Assembly: GCA_052390115.1 (NCBI GenBank)
Contig: JBQTHE010000072.1
Span: 1-64,000 of the forward strand
DNA from: GCA-003244245 sp052390115
GTDB lineage: Bacteria > Actinomycetota > Actinomycetes > Mycobacteriales > Pseudonocardiaceae
Direction of reading: 5' to 3'
DNA length: 64,000 nucleotides
Of the stretch, positions 1 through 8,068 are shown piece after piece (the stretch's first letter is position 1; each line of letters starts with the position of its first letter). Under the pieces are notes generated by a model. It did not search any database and was not told the origin of the DNA. It saw only the letters and a program-made list of their open reading frames with translations. The position numbers and the translations under genes were made by a program.

Positions 1-1
1 A

Positions 2-63
2 CCGGCCCCTCCGGGGAATGAAAGATCCGTGAGAAAGACCTTTCAATTCTCTCGAGGGGTCGG
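2..63. repeat. two-stage hairpin / inverted repeat
   Basis: Outer arms 2-11 (CCGGCCCCTC) and 54-63 (GAGGGGTCGG) pair over 10 positions with one G-U. Inner arms 16-24 (GAATGAAAG) and 40-49 (CTTTCAATTC) pair with one bulge. It is moderately AT-rich inside a GC-rich context. It could be a terminator, a structured RNA or a mobile palindromic repeat; the sequence alone does not decide, and the window edge hides what lies upstream. Confidence 0.45.
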
Positions 64-237
64 GCCTTATTGTGGGACCGACACGCCGGTCAGCAAACTA
101 ACGGAGAATAGTTTCCGATAACCCTCACCGACGCCTACCCACGCGGTGCACGACATCTACATCTACTGGGCGGTGATGATCGCGGCGGTCGTCCACACCG
201 TAAATCGCGGTGGGGCGCAGCGACCCGATCCGTCGTC

Positions 238-284
238 ACGTCGGGCCTCCGCCACGCAATACGTCGGGACCTCCGCCACGCGAC
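238..284. repeat. tandem repeat, 2 units of about 23-24 bp
   Basis: Two adjacent near-identical units (238-260 and 261-284) share the core CTCCGCCACGC preceded by ACGTCGGG. This is the first of three distinct tandem arrays in the non-coding stretch before leuS. Confidence 0.6.
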
Positions 285-536
285 GCGCGCGGTCTGCAAC
301 CCCCGGCGGCGCAGCCACCAGCCCATCAAGGCGCGGCGACCGTCAGCGACGAACACCGCCAGCCCCGCCAAGCCGCCGGATTGGATCGCGAAATTCAGCC
401 CCGGCGAAGCCACCATCACGGGCACCAGGGAAATCATTTCGGCAAAGCCACTACCGCCCAGGAGCAGCCTGCGGCAGACCACGTACAACACCCGGTTCAG
501 CCACGAAAAGCACCAGCGCCCCGACGCCGACCTATC

Positions 537-583
537 GTCTCCGCTGGGCCTACCTTCATTGTCTCCGCTGGGCCTACCTTCAT
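537..583. repeat. perfect 23-bp tandem repeat, 2 units
   Basis: Positions 537-559 and 561-583 are identical 23-mers with one spacer base, giving a 24-bp period (core CGCTGGGCCTACCTTCAT). Such short, exactly duplicated intergenic units resemble actinobacterial minisatellites and could vary between strains. Confidence 0.7.
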
Positions 584-754
584 GAAGTCGGGACTAGCCG
601 GTGCGCTGCTCGTAGAGATCTCGGCCGCATCGGGGCTCCCGGGTCGGCGCCGCCACGCCGGGCCACGGCCAGGTAGACCAGCAGGATCGGCTACGACCTC
701 CCGGCGAAGCGCGGCGACCTCACCGTCGAAGCGGAGCTACACCGGACCCAGCAG

Positions 755-864
755 CCAGACACACCGAGCACCACAGCCGGACACACCGGGCACCACAGCC
801 GGACACACCGAGCACCACAGCCGGACACACCGAGCACCACGGCCCGACACACCGGGCACGGGCG
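755..864. repeat. 22-bp tandem repeat, about 5 units
   Basis: Five consecutive 22-bp units start at 755, 777, 799, 821 and 843 (core ACACCGAGCACCAC). The last unit is degenerate. The array ends 15 bases from the leuS stop. A related word (GTGCCCGG followed by TGTGT or CGTGT) recurs in the spacer before sigM near 33.96 kb, which suggests a dispersed repeat family. Confidence 0.75.
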
Positions 865-878
865 CCGGACAGGCCGGG

Positions 879-3785
879 TTAGAGGACGACGTTGACCAGG
901 CGGCCGGGCACTACGATCACCCTGCGGGGCTCCCCGCCGTCGATCAACGTGGCGGCGCGGGCCTGCGCCAACGCGGCGGCGCGCACTTCGTCCGGACTCG
1001 CCGAGGTGGGCACCACCACCCGGGAGCGGACCTTGCCGTTGACCTGGATCGGGTACTCCACGGTGTCCTCGACCAGGTAGCGCTCCTGCGCCTCGGGCAT
1101 CGGCCCGTGGGCCAGCGACTGGTTTCCGTGCGCCTGCGGCTGGCCACTGCCCAGCCGGGACCACAGTTCTTCGGCGATATGCGGGGCCACCGGGGCCAGC
1201 AGCAGCACCATCGGCTCGGCCACTTCCCGCGGCGCCCCCTCCGGGTAGGCCTTGGTCACCTGGTTGTTCAGCTCGATGAGCTTGGCGATCGCGGTGTTCA
1301 GCCGCAACGTCGCGTAGTCCTCCCGGATCCCGGCGATGGCACGGTGCAGCCCCCGCAACGTCTCGATGTCGGGTTGGGAGTTGGTCACCCGCAGCTGCCC
1401 GGTCTGCTCGTCGACCAGGTTGCGCCACAGTCGCTGCAAGAACCGGTGCGCTCCAACGACGTCCTTGGTCGCCCAGGGCCGCGAGGCGTCCAGTGGCCCC
1501 ATCGACATCTCGTACACCCGCAGCGTGTCGGCGCCGTAGGCGTCGCTCATCTCGTCTGGAGAGACGGAGTTGCGCAGGCTCTTACCCATCTTTCCGTACT
1601 CACGACGAACCTCCTGGCCGCGCCAGATGTACCGGCCGTCGGGCTCCTCGGCGACCTCCTCGGCGGGGACGTACACCCCGCGCGCGTCGGTATAGGCGAA
1701 GGCCTGGATGTAGCCCTGGTTGTACAGCCGCCGGTAGGGCTCCTCCGACGACACGTGCCCCAGGTCGTAGAGCACCTTGTGCCAGAACCGCGAGTAGAGC
1801 AGGTGCAGCACGGCGTGCTCCACCCCGCCGACGTACAAGTCCAGCCCACCCGGGTCGTCCGGGCCATGCAGCTGCGGCCGGGGGCCCATCCAGTACCGCT
1901 CGTTGACCGGATCGCACATCGCCTCGGAGTTGTCCGGGTCGATGTAGCGCAACTGATACCAGCACGAGCCCGCCCATTGCGGCATCACGTTGGTGTCCCG
2001 GCGGTAGGTCTTCAGGCCATCACCCAGGTCTAACTGGACCTGCACCCAGTCGGTGGCCTTGGCCAGCGGCGGGGCCGGCTCGGAGTCGGCGTCGTCTGGG
2101 TCGAACGTGGTCGGCGCGTAGTCCGCCACGTCGGGCAGCTCGACGGGCAGCATCGACTCCGGCAACGGTTGTGGTCGGCCATCGTCGTCATAGACGATCG
2201 GGAAGGGCTCGCCCCAGTACCGCTGCCGGGCGAACAGCCAGTCGCGCAGCTTGTACTGCACGGTGCCCTCGCCGGCGCCGTTGGCCTCCAGCCAGTCGGT
2301 GATCGCCTTCTTCGCCTCCACGACGTCCAGGCCGTCCAGGAACGAGGAGTTGATCGCCGGGCCGTCCCCGGCGTAGGCCTGTCCCGCGAAGCCGTCCGGT
2401 GGGGCGACGGTGCGCACGATCGGCAGTCCGAAGGCCTCCGCGAAGTCCCAGTCGCGCTGGTCCTGGCCGGGCACCGCCATGATCGCGCCGGTGCCGTAAC
2501 CCATCAGGACGTAGTCGGCGATGAATACCGGGATCTGCCGGCTCGTGGCCGGGTTGGTGGCATAGGCCCCGGTGAAGACCCCCGTCTTGTCCCGGCTCTC
2601 CTGACGCTCCAGTTCGGAGCGCTGCGCGGCGGCCCGACGGTAACCGGCGATCGCCTCCGCCGGGGTGGCCGCCCCACCGATCCAGCGACTGTCTACCCCG
2701 GGCGGCCATTGCTCGGCGGCGATCTCGGAGACCAGCGGGTGCTCCGGCGCCAGCACCAGGTAGGTTGCGCCGAACAGGGTGTCCGGGCGGGTCGTGAAGA
2801 CCTCGACGTTGGTAGCTGTCCAAGGCCCCCCCGCCCCCCGGTTGGTGGTACTTGAAGAGCTACCAACATCGAACCGGAGCCGGGCGCCGTGGGAGCGGCC
2901 GATCCAGTTGCGTTGCATGGTCTTGATCTTGTCGGGCCAGTCCAGCCGGTCCAGGTCATCGAGCAGCCGGTCGGCGTAGGCGGTGATCCGCATCATCCAT
3001 TGCCGCAGGTTGCGCCGGAACACCGGGAAATTGCCGCGGTCGCTGCGGCCCTCGGCGGTGACCTCTTCGTTAGCCAGCACGGTGCCCAGCCCCGGGCACC
3101 AGTTCACCGGTGCCTCGGACAGGTAGACCAGCCGGTGCGAGTCGATGATGTCCTGCTGCTCGGCACGGGTCAGCTCATCCCACACCCGACCATCCGGGGT
3201 GGGCCGGGCGCCCTGGACGTACTCGGTCTCCAGTTCGGTGATCGGGCGGGCCCGGTGGGCGCCGGTGTCGTACCACGCGTTGTAGATCTGCAGGAAGATC
3301 CACTGGGTCCAGCGGTAGTACTCGACGTCGGTGGTAGCGACCCGGCGGCGCTCGTCGTGGCCCAGCCCCAGCCGGCGGATCTGCGCCAGGTAGCGCTCGA
3401 TGTTCGCCTCGGTGGTGGTCCGCGGGTGAGTGCCGGTCTGGGCCGCGTACAGCTCAGCGGGCAGCCCGAACGCGTCGAAGCCCATGGTGTGCAGCACGTT
3501 GCGCCCGGTCATCCGGTGGTAGCGGGCGAAGACGTCGGTGCCGATGTAGCCCAGCGGGTGCCCGACGTGCAACCCGGACCCGGACGGGTAGGGGAACATG
3601 TCTTGCAGGAAGAGCTTGTCGTCAGGCACCGAGGCGCCGTCTGGGGGGCGCAGGTTCCCGACCGGGTTGGGCGCGTGGAAGGTGCCGCGCTCGGTCCAGT
3701 GGCGCTGCCAGCGGCGCTCGATCTCGCCGGCCAGCGCCGCGGTGTAGCGGTGCGGCGGGATGTCCCCGGCATCGGTGCTGCTCAT
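879..3785 (-). CDS. leuS: leucyl-tRNA synthetase
   Basis: Class I synthetase charging tRNA-Leu with leucine in the cytoplasm; 968 aa, normal for actinobacterial LeuRS. The HIGH-type motif (HVGH) follows YPSGSGL near residue 75. The CP1 editing domain carries the threonine-rich TTRPDT segment near residue 330, the KMSKS-type loop is KMGKS, and the protein ends in the family-typical VNVVL. The ATG at 3785 was chosen because AAAGGA lies 5 bases upstream; the longer frame adds an unrelated leader. Residues about 306-326 (Ser/Thr/Gly/Asn-rich) correspond to a palindromic DNA repeat embedded in the gene, just before the editing domain. A hairpin sits in the upstream leader. Confidence 0.97.
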   Translation of the reverse strand: MSSTDAGDIPPHRYTAALAGEIERRWQRHWTERGTFHAPNPVGNLRPPDGASVPDDKLFLQDMFPYPSGSGLHVGHPLGYIGTDVFARYHRMTGRNVLHTMGFDAFGLPAELYAAQTGTHPRTTTEANIERYLAQIRRLGLGHDERRRVATTDVEYYRWTQWIFLQIYNAWYDTGAHRARPITELETEYVQGARPTPDGRVWDELTRAEQQDIIDSHRLVYLSEAPVNWCPGLGTVLANEEVTAEGRSDRGNFPVFRRNLRQWMMRITAYADRLLDDLDRLDWPDKIKTMQRNWIGRSHGARLRFDVGSSSSTTNRGAGGPWTATNVEVFTTRPDTLFGATYLVLAPEHPLVSEIAAEQWPPGVDSRWIGGAATPAEAIAGYRRAAAQRSELERQESRDKTGVFTGAYATNPATSRQIPVFIADYVLMGYGTGAIMAVPGQDQRDWDFAEAFGLPIVRTVAPPDGFAGQAYAGDGPAINSSFLDGLDVVEAKKAITDWLEANGAGEGTVQYKLRDWLFARQRYWGEPFPIVYDDDGRPQPLPESMLPVELPDVADYAPTTFDPDDADSEPAPPLAKATDWVQVQLDLGDGLKTYRRDTNVMPQWAGSCWYQLRYIDPDNSEAMCDPVNERYWMGPRPQLHGPDDPGGLDLYVGGVEHAVLHLLYSRFWHKVLYDLGHVSSEEPYRRLYNQGYIQAFAYTDARGVYVPAEEVAEEPDGRYIWRGQEVRREYGKMGKSLRNSVSPDEMSDAYGADTLRVYEMSMGPLDASRPWATKDVVGAHRFLQRLWRNLVDEQTGQLRVTNSQPDIETLRGLHRAIAGIREDYATLRLNTAIAKLIELNNQVTKAYPEGAPREVAEPMVLLLAPVAPHIAEELWSRLGSGQPQAHGNQSLAHGPMPEAQERYLVEDTVEYPIQVNGKVRSRVVVPTSASPDEVRAAALAQARAATLIDGGEPRRVIVVPGRLVNVVL
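2808..2867. repeat. palindromic repeat element inside leuS
   Basis: Arms 2808-2824 (GTTGGTAGCTGTCCAAG) and 2851-2867 (CTTGAAGAGCTACCAAC) are inverted copies with 2 mismatches in 17, around a C-rich centre. A clearly related copy lies in the spacer upstream of trxB (35587-35657). The element is in frame with leuS and encodes a low-complexity Ser/Thr/Asn/Gly insert at the linker into the editing domain, where other LeuRS proteins have a variable loop. Confidence 0.75.
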
Positions 3786-3868
3786 GATCGTCCTTTCGAG
3801 CTCAGCTGTCGATCGTCGACATCCCAGGAAACAGAAATCCCCCCAGGGCAATGAGGCCGTGAGGGGTC

Positions 3869-3900
3869 GCCGCGCTGACAGGTCCGCTGGTCAGCGCGGC
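3869..3900 (-). promoter_or_regulatory. 11-bp hairpin in the leuS leader
   Basis: Positions 3869-3879 (GCCGCGCTGAC) and 3890-3900 (GTCAGCGCGGC) pair perfectly around a 10-base loop, 84 bases upstream of the leuS start. No U-run follows in the leuS direction, so a classic intrinsic terminator is unlikely. It may be a leader stem-loop or attenuator-like element. No T-box features were recognised. Confidence 0.45.
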
Positions 3901-3986
3901 CTGGGAAGGAGCAGGCGCGCCGTGCTCATAGTCGCCATGATAGCGGGTTGACCCACCGGAATTCCGCCGCCGGTATCCTTACCGCC

Positions 3987-4379
3987 GTGTCTGCCTCCGC
4001 ACTGCTCGGTGTGGTGCTGTTTGTTGCCGGCGGCGCGCTGCTCACCGTCGGTCTGCTCGGCTGGCAGCAACGGCTGCCGCGCAACCGGTTCGCCGGCGTC
4101 CGCACCCCCGCGACGCTGCGATCGGAGGCCGCCTTCATCGCGGCCAACCGGGTGGCCGCCCCACCGGTGCTCGCGGCCGGCGCGGTCTGCGCCGCCGGCG
4201 GAGCGCTGGCTTTCGGAACGGGCGGCCCGGCGCTCGCGGTGATCGTCGGGGTGACCGGCGCCGGCGCGATCTGCCTGCTGATCGCCGGCGGCCTCCTAGG
4301 CCACCGCTTAGCCACAACGGTCCCACCGCCTACGGGTAGTTGTGCCGGGTGCTCCTGCGCCTGCGCCGGGCGACCATAA
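3987..4379 (+). CDS. SdpI/YhfL-like membrane protein
   Basis: Small integral membrane protein of 130 aa with about three hydrophobic segments. Between the first two lies the SdpI-family signature (GWQ, LPRNRFAGVRTPATLRSE, then AAN). SdpI of Bacillus gives immunity to the SdpC toxin; the actinobacterial homologues are mostly uncharacterised. The GTG at 3987 puts the first membrane helix at the N-terminus. It is divergent from leuS. The short tail is Cys/Gly-rich (CAGCSCACAG), which is unusual for the family. Function beyond the family name is inference. Confidence 0.75.
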   Translation: MSASALLGVVLFVAGGALLTVGLLGWQQRLPRNRFAGVRTPATLRSEAAFIAANRVAAPPVLAAGAVCAAGGALAFGTGGPALAVIVGVTGAGAICLLIAGGLLGHRLATTVPPPTGSCAGCSCACAGRP

Positions 4380-4381
4380 CC

Positions 4382-4443
4382 GCGTTCTGCATCCAGACTG
4401 CACTCATAGCCGACCTTTTTGCAGCGTTCTGCATCCAGACTGC
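4382..4443. repeat. 20-bp direct repeat pair between convergent genes
   Basis: The 20-mer starting GCGTTCTGCATCC occurs at 4382-4401 and again at 4424-4443, between the 3' ends of the SdpI-like and DUF427 genes. Flanking bases are also similar (CTCA after each). No inverted structure is seen, so it is more likely a duplicated intergenic word than a terminator. Confidence 0.65.
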
Positions 4444-4455
4444 GCTCAGAGCGGG

Positions 4456-4998
4456 TTACCAACCCCAGGTGCCGGGCTCGCCTTTGAAGGGGCCGGTGAT
4501 GTCGGAGGTGATCCAGCCGCCGTAGAAGTCGCCGGGCTGGGGGGTTACCGGTTCGCCGTCAAGGGTCACCTCATCGAAACGGGCGACGTAGACCGCGGCC
4601 CGGTCGGTGAGCTGCGGGTAGCGCAGGTCTGGTTGCGGGTACCACCACCCGACCTCGCGCAACGGCGCGACACCGGGTACCTCGAGGTCGATGTAGGACG
4701 CCTCACCCTTCCACTCACACACCGTCAGACGCGGCGCAGCGAGCAGCGGCACCCGGAACTCGGCCCGCGGCAGGTAGTACGTCGGCGGGTGCGACGTCTC
4801 CAATACCCGCACCACGTCATCGGTGTCGAGCACCAGCGTCCCGCCATGCACGATCCGGGCGCGACGGCGCACCCGCTCGGCCCGCGGCGGGCGCGGGTAG
4901 TCCCACACCGACTCCTGACCAGGTCCAACCGGCCAGCGGCGCACCGCTTCAGACTTGCCCTGACCTGCTCTTTTGGCGTTGAGCCAGTTGTGCGGCAT
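4456..4998 (-). CDS. DUF427 domain protein
   Basis: Soluble protein of 180 aa. The DUF427 beta-tent fold is recognisable by VHGGTLVLDTDDVVRVLETS, the HPPTYYLPR segment (residues about 70-80), CEWKG (about 95) and the aromatic end DFYGGWITSDITGPFKG. The N-terminal 45 residues are a common basic, proline-containing extension (VWDYPRPPR). The family is widespread in actinobacteria and has no settled biochemical role. ATG start at 4998. Convergent with the SdpI-like gene. Confidence 0.85.
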   Translation of the reverse strand: MPHNWLNAKRAGQGKSEAVRRWPVGPGQESVWDYPRPPRAERVRRRARIVHGGTLVLDTDDVVRVLETSHPPTYYLPRAEFRVPLLAAPRLTVCEWKGEASYIDLEVPGVAPLREVGWWYPQPDLRYPQLTDRAAVYVARFDEVTLDGEPVTPQPGDFYGGWITSDITGPFKGEPGTWGW

Positions 4999-5178
4999 AT
5001 CGCGAGTTTACGGTCGTGCGCCGACCCGCTGCGGACTGTTCACGGACCGGAGCCGGATGACCGCATCAGGACGCCGCACCGACGACGGCAGCGATCACGC
5101 CAGCAAAACGACCATTACACTCAAACGGAGCAGACCGGGATAGTTGCCTGCGGGCACGGGAAGCCTCACGGTTAGCTG

Positions 5179-5422
5179 GTGAAGCTCGGACTGAGCATCA
5201 GCAGCCGCCGCGTGGCGCGGCGGCTGGCTACCGTCGATGCCTACGAGTTTCCGTCCAGCGTGCGTCGACGGGTGCGCCGGCTCGTCGGAGCCGGGGCTGG
5301 TGTGCCTGCACCATCTCACGGCCCCCTTGGCCGATTTGTGGGTGCTGAGACGCCCCCATTGGCTGCACGGCAGCGGGGGTGGTTGCGGCGGCGGGGGTGG
5401 CTGCGGTGGAGGCGGGGGGTGA
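5179..5422 (+). pseudogene. remnant of a Gly/Cys-rich-tailed protein, internally deleted
   Basis: A GTG at 5179 opens a frame with basic ARRLATVDAYEFPSSVRRRVRRL. In a second frame (5237-5422) the sequence continues with PGLVCLHHL and ends in a Gly/Cys tail (GGGCGGGGGCGGGGG). From memory, an actinobacterial glycine-rich family begins with such an RRR segment and ends with a VCLHHL-like motif plus a Gly/Cys tail, with about 100 residues between (including a WHE...HTRDY core) that are missing here. The gene appears collapsed by an internal deletion plus frameshift. The family assignment is tentative. Confidence 0.45.
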
Positions 5423-5447
5423 AGGAGCTACTGACCTCGCCGCACCA

Positions 5448-6029
5448 TCAGTTCAATACCGGGTCGATGGGGTAGGTGGCCAGCAGCGCCAGCGGCATGC
5501 CCTGGCGGCGCAGCGCGCGACCCCACAGATCGGTGCCAGGGCCCGCCAGCACATCGTCGGGCAGGGCGGGCACCACGATCCAGTCACCGCGCTTGATCTC
5601 ACCAGCGAGCTGGCCTTCGTCCCAACCGGAGTATCCGGCGAACACCCGCAGCCCAAGCAATCGCGGTGCCATCAGGTCCGGATCGGCGTCGAGCTGGACC
5701 AGCGCCAGGGACCCTCGTAATTTGATCACGCCCTCGGTGTGCTCGGCGTCCGCCCCGGCGGGCAGCGCGGCCACGCACAGCGCCGCACGCTGTTCCATCG
5801 GACCGCCGACGTAGAGCGCCTGCGGCACCGTGGCATGCCGCCCCCACAACGGCAACACCTCGCGCACCGGTACCTCGCTGGGCCGGTTGAGCACGACGCC
5901 GAGCGTGCCCGAGGCGCGGCGGTCGATGACCAGCACCACGGTGCGGCGGAAGTTGGGATCCCGCAGTGCCGGGGCAGCGACTAACGCCGAGCCCGCTTCC
6001 ACTTCGTCCACCCCGATATCGTCTCGCAT
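5448..6029 (-). CDS. YqgE/AlgH family protein
   Basis: Cytoplasmic protein of 193 aa. The N-terminal signature GSALVAAPALRDPNFRRTVV, the LGVVLNRPSE turn, YVGGP and the C-terminal FAGYSGWDEGQLAGEI motif are all present, so this is a full-length UPF0301/AlgH member. AlgH was first linked to alginate regulation in Pseudomonas, but its biochemical role remains unclear. The ATG at 6029 gives the usual length. It is divergent from the MFS transporter, with about 70 bases for both promoters. Confidence 0.9.
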   Translation of the reverse strand: MRDDIGVDEVEAGSALVAAPALRDPNFRRTVVLVIDRRASGTLGVVLNRPSEVPVREVLPLWGRHATVPQALYVGGPMEQRAALCVAALPAGADAEHTEGVIKLRGSLALVQLDADPDLMAPRLLGLRVFAGYSGWDEGQLAGEIKRGDWIVVPALPDDVLAGPGTDLWGRALRRQGMPLALLATYPIDPVLN

Positions 6030-6100
6030 TCGGCACCGATACCGGCAAGCACGCCGGTCACACACGCCAAACCCACACCACACCGATAGCCTGCGTGCTC

Positions 6101-7444
6101 GTGACCTCGTCGCCGGCCCTTGCCCTCGCAAGTCGGCCTGACCGATTGGGGGTGCGGCGATTGCTGGGCACCCGAGGGTTCGGCCGGCTGCTGAGCTCCC
6201 GCTTCGCCGCGCAGTGGGGCGACGGGGTGTTCCAAGCCGGATTGGGCGGCGCTGTGCTGTTCAATCCGGAACGCCAAGCCGACCCGATAGCCGTGGCGGC
6301 CGGGCTCGCTGTGCTGCTGCTGCCGTACTCCCTGGTGGGACCGTTCGCCGGGGCACTGCTGGACCGCTGGGACCGCCGTCGAGTCCTGGCCATCGCGAAC
6401 CTGCTGCGCGCCATACCAATCGTGTTGGTGGCGCTCGCCGTCGGCACCGGGGTGGCCGGAGTGCCGTTGTACGTGGGAGCGCTGCTGGTCACCGGGGTGA
6501 GCCGGTTCGTGCTGGCAGGGCTGTCCGCGGGGTTGCCGCATGTGGTGCCACGCAGACACCTGATCGAGGCCAACGCGCTGGCCGCTACCGTCGGCGCGGC
6601 GGTCACTGTCTTCGGCGGAATCTGCGCCGTCGGGCTGCGTAGCGTGCTCGGGTCCGGCAACATCGGGTCGGCCTGGGTGACGGCGGGTGCGCTGGTGGGC
6701 TCGCTGGTCGCGGCGGCCGTCCTGGCCGGCTTGGACCGAGGTCAGCTCGGACCGGACTCCACCGACGAGCCCAGCGAGACCACCCGCGCGGTAGCCAGGG
6801 GGTTGCGTGACGGCCTGGCCGCCGCAGTCCGGGTGCCCAGCGTGGCCGCGGGCCTGGTGGCGCTCGTCGCCCACCGGCTCTCGTTCGGCATCGCCACCCT
6901 GGTAGCGCTGCTGCTCTACCGCAACTCCTTCACCTCCGACGGGCTGCTGCTGGCCGGACTTGGCGGGGTCGGCCAGCTACTGGTCGCCGGGGCACTCGGG
7001 TTGCTGCTCGCGGCGGTGCTCACCCCGCTGCTGGTCGCCAGGTTCGGCCGGCAGCGCACCGTCCGCGGAGCGCTGGTGGCCGCCGCATTGCTGATCGTCA
7101 CGCTTGGCCTGCCGATGGTCATGCCGACAATGCTGGCCGCCGCGTTCGCCCTGTCCACGGCCGGGCAGGTGGTGAAGCTGAGCCTGGATGCCACGGTGCA
7201 GGGCGACATCGGCGACGAGGCGCGCGGCCGGGTCTTCGCGCTCTACGACACGGTGTTCAACATCGGCTACGTGCTGGCGGTGGCGCTCGCCGCCACCGTA
7301 ATCCCCCCCGACGGCCACGCCCCCGAACTCATCCTCCTAGCCGCCACCGCCTACCTCATCGCCGCCGCCCTACACGGCCTCATCGACCGCGGCTCGGCTT
7401 CCGCGCATTCAGCGGGCTCAGCGGGGCTATCGGACACCTCATAA
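6101..7444 (+). CDS. MFS transporter
   Basis: Major facilitator protein of 447 aa with about twelve hydrophobic segments. The cytoplasmic loop between helices 2 and 3 carries the family motif (GALLDRWDRRRVL, residues about 80-92). It resembles drug/solute efflux MFS proteins often found next to YqgE in actinobacteria; substrate unknown. GTG codons at 6095 and 6101 are both possible starts. The last 14 codons overlap the left arm of a strong terminator-like palindrome. Confidence 0.85.
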   Translation: MTSSPALALASRPDRLGVRRLLGTRGFGRLLSSRFAAQWGDGVFQAGLGGAVLFNPERQADPIAVAAGLAVLLLPYSLVGPFAGALLDRWDRRRVLAIANLLRAIPIVLVALAVGTGVAGVPLYVGALLVTGVSRFVLAGLSAGLPHVVPRRHLIEANALAATVGAAVTVFGGICAVGLRSVLGSGNIGSAWVTAGALVGSLVAAAVLAGLDRGQLGPDSTDEPSETTRAVARGLRDGLAAAVRVPSVAAGLVALVAHRLSFGIATLVALLLYRNSFTSDGLLLAGLGGVGQLLVAGALGLLLAAVLTPLLVARFGRQRTVRGALVAAALLIVTLGLPMVMPTMLAAAFALSTAGQVVKLSLDATVQGDIGDEARGRVFALYDTVFNIGYVLAVALAATVIPPDGHAPELILLAATAYLIAAALHGLIDRGSASAHSAGSAGLSDTS

Positions 7445-7468
7445 CCCCGCTGAGCCCGCTGAATGCGC
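7403..7468. terminator. 24-bp perfect inverted repeat, bidirectional terminator
   Basis: Arms 7403-7426 and 7445-7468 are perfect inverted complements over 24 bases with an 18-base loop (core CAGCGGGCTCAGCGGGG). It lies between the convergent MFS and idi genes, 7 bases from the idi stop, and its left arm is inside the MFS coding end. Position and symmetry fit a shared terminator. There is no long U-run, as is usual in actinobacteria. Confidence 0.75.
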
Positions 7469-7474
7469 AGAGAG

Positions 7475-8026
7475 TCAGGTGAGTGGCGACCAGGGATGGT
7501 GGGGGAGGGCGGCCAACAACGGGATCTGCAACGCCGCCCAGGGGCTGATCGCCCAGGGGGCGATCGTCGCCAGGGCTACCACCTGATGCCAGGGGGTCCA
7601 GCGGTGCTCCAGCACCTCGGCCGGGTTGGGCTGCGGGTGACCCTGGATGCTGCCTACCAGCACCGGGCAGAACTCGTTCTCCACCACACCGTCGGGCGCC
7701 ACCGCCCGGTACCGGAAATCGGGCAGCACCACTACCGAGCGCACCAGCAGCACGCCCAGCTCCTCGCGCAGCCGCCGTGCTGCCGCCTGCGCGAAGGGTT
7801 CTCCAGGCAGCGGGTGCCCGCAGCAGGAGTTGGTCCACACCCCCGGCCAGGCCCGCTTGCTGGTCGCGCGGCGGGTCATGAGCAACCGGCCCGCCTCGTC
7901 GAAGACGTAACAGGAGAACGCGAGGTGCAACGGGGTGTCGGCATGGTGAACCTGGGATTTGGGTAGCTGCCCGATCGGACGGCGATCCCCGTCGAGCAGG
8001 ACGACCGGCGCATCGTCAGCGTGCAC
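7475..8026 (-). CDS. idi: isopentenyl-diphosphate delta-isomerase, type 1
   Basis: Interconverts isopentenyl and dimethylallyl diphosphate for isoprenoid synthesis. The 183-aa NUDIX-fold protein has the type 1 hallmarks: HLAFSCYVFDEAGRLLMTRRA, the catalytic-Cys region TNSCCGHP, the modified NUDIX helix AARRLREELG, and the ENEFCPVLVG segment with the catalytic Glu. The GTG at 8026 gives the usual N-terminus. Convergent with the MFS gene; upstream lies the 3' end of the SARP regulator, likely the border of the inserted cluster. Confidence 0.95.
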   Translation of the reverse strand: MHADDAPVVLLDGDRRPIGQLPKSQVHHADTPLHLAFSCYVFDEAGRLLMTRRATSKRAWPGVWTNSCCGHPLPGEPFAQAAARRLREELGVLLVRSVVVLPDFRYRAVAPDGVVENEFCPVLVGSIQGHPQPNPAEVLEHRWTPWHQVVALATIAPWAISPWAALQIPLLAALPHHPWSPLT

Positions 8027-8068
8027 AGGTCGCCACAGTAGCGGGTCGGCTAGTTCAGAGTGCTACGG

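Larger units (their letters stand above)
1..878. other. non-coding region downstream of leuS, rich in short repeats
   Basis: No convincing gene is seen between the window start and the leuS stop. Open frames here are arginine/proline-rich and run across tandem repeats, which suggests they are chance frames in GC-rich DNA. The stretch holds a strong hairpin at 2-63 and three unrelated tandem repeats (238-284, 537-583, 755-864). It lies downstream of leuS, so part of it may work as a termination zone. Confidence 0.6.

Noticed and set aside
135..491. 118-codon minus-strand frame with a hydrophobic stretch
   Set aside because: No good ribosome-binding site, strongly Arg-rich C-terminus, overlaps the 23-24 bp tandem repeat, and no family resemblance; too weak to call a gene.
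210..2033. 607-codon plus-strand frame opposite leuS
   Set aside because: Antisense to the unmistakable leuS gene; Gln/Arg/Pro/His-rich and crossing tandem repeats, as expected of a mirror frame in GC-rich DNA.
3786..3950. T-box riboswitch in the leuS leader
   Set aside because: Only a simple 11-bp hairpin is present; no T-box consensus or specifier arrangement was recognised.
7403..7468. 24-bp inverted repeat as the end of an insertion sequence
   Set aside because: It is a closed hairpin between two convergent genes with no transposase or target duplication; a shared terminator explains it better.
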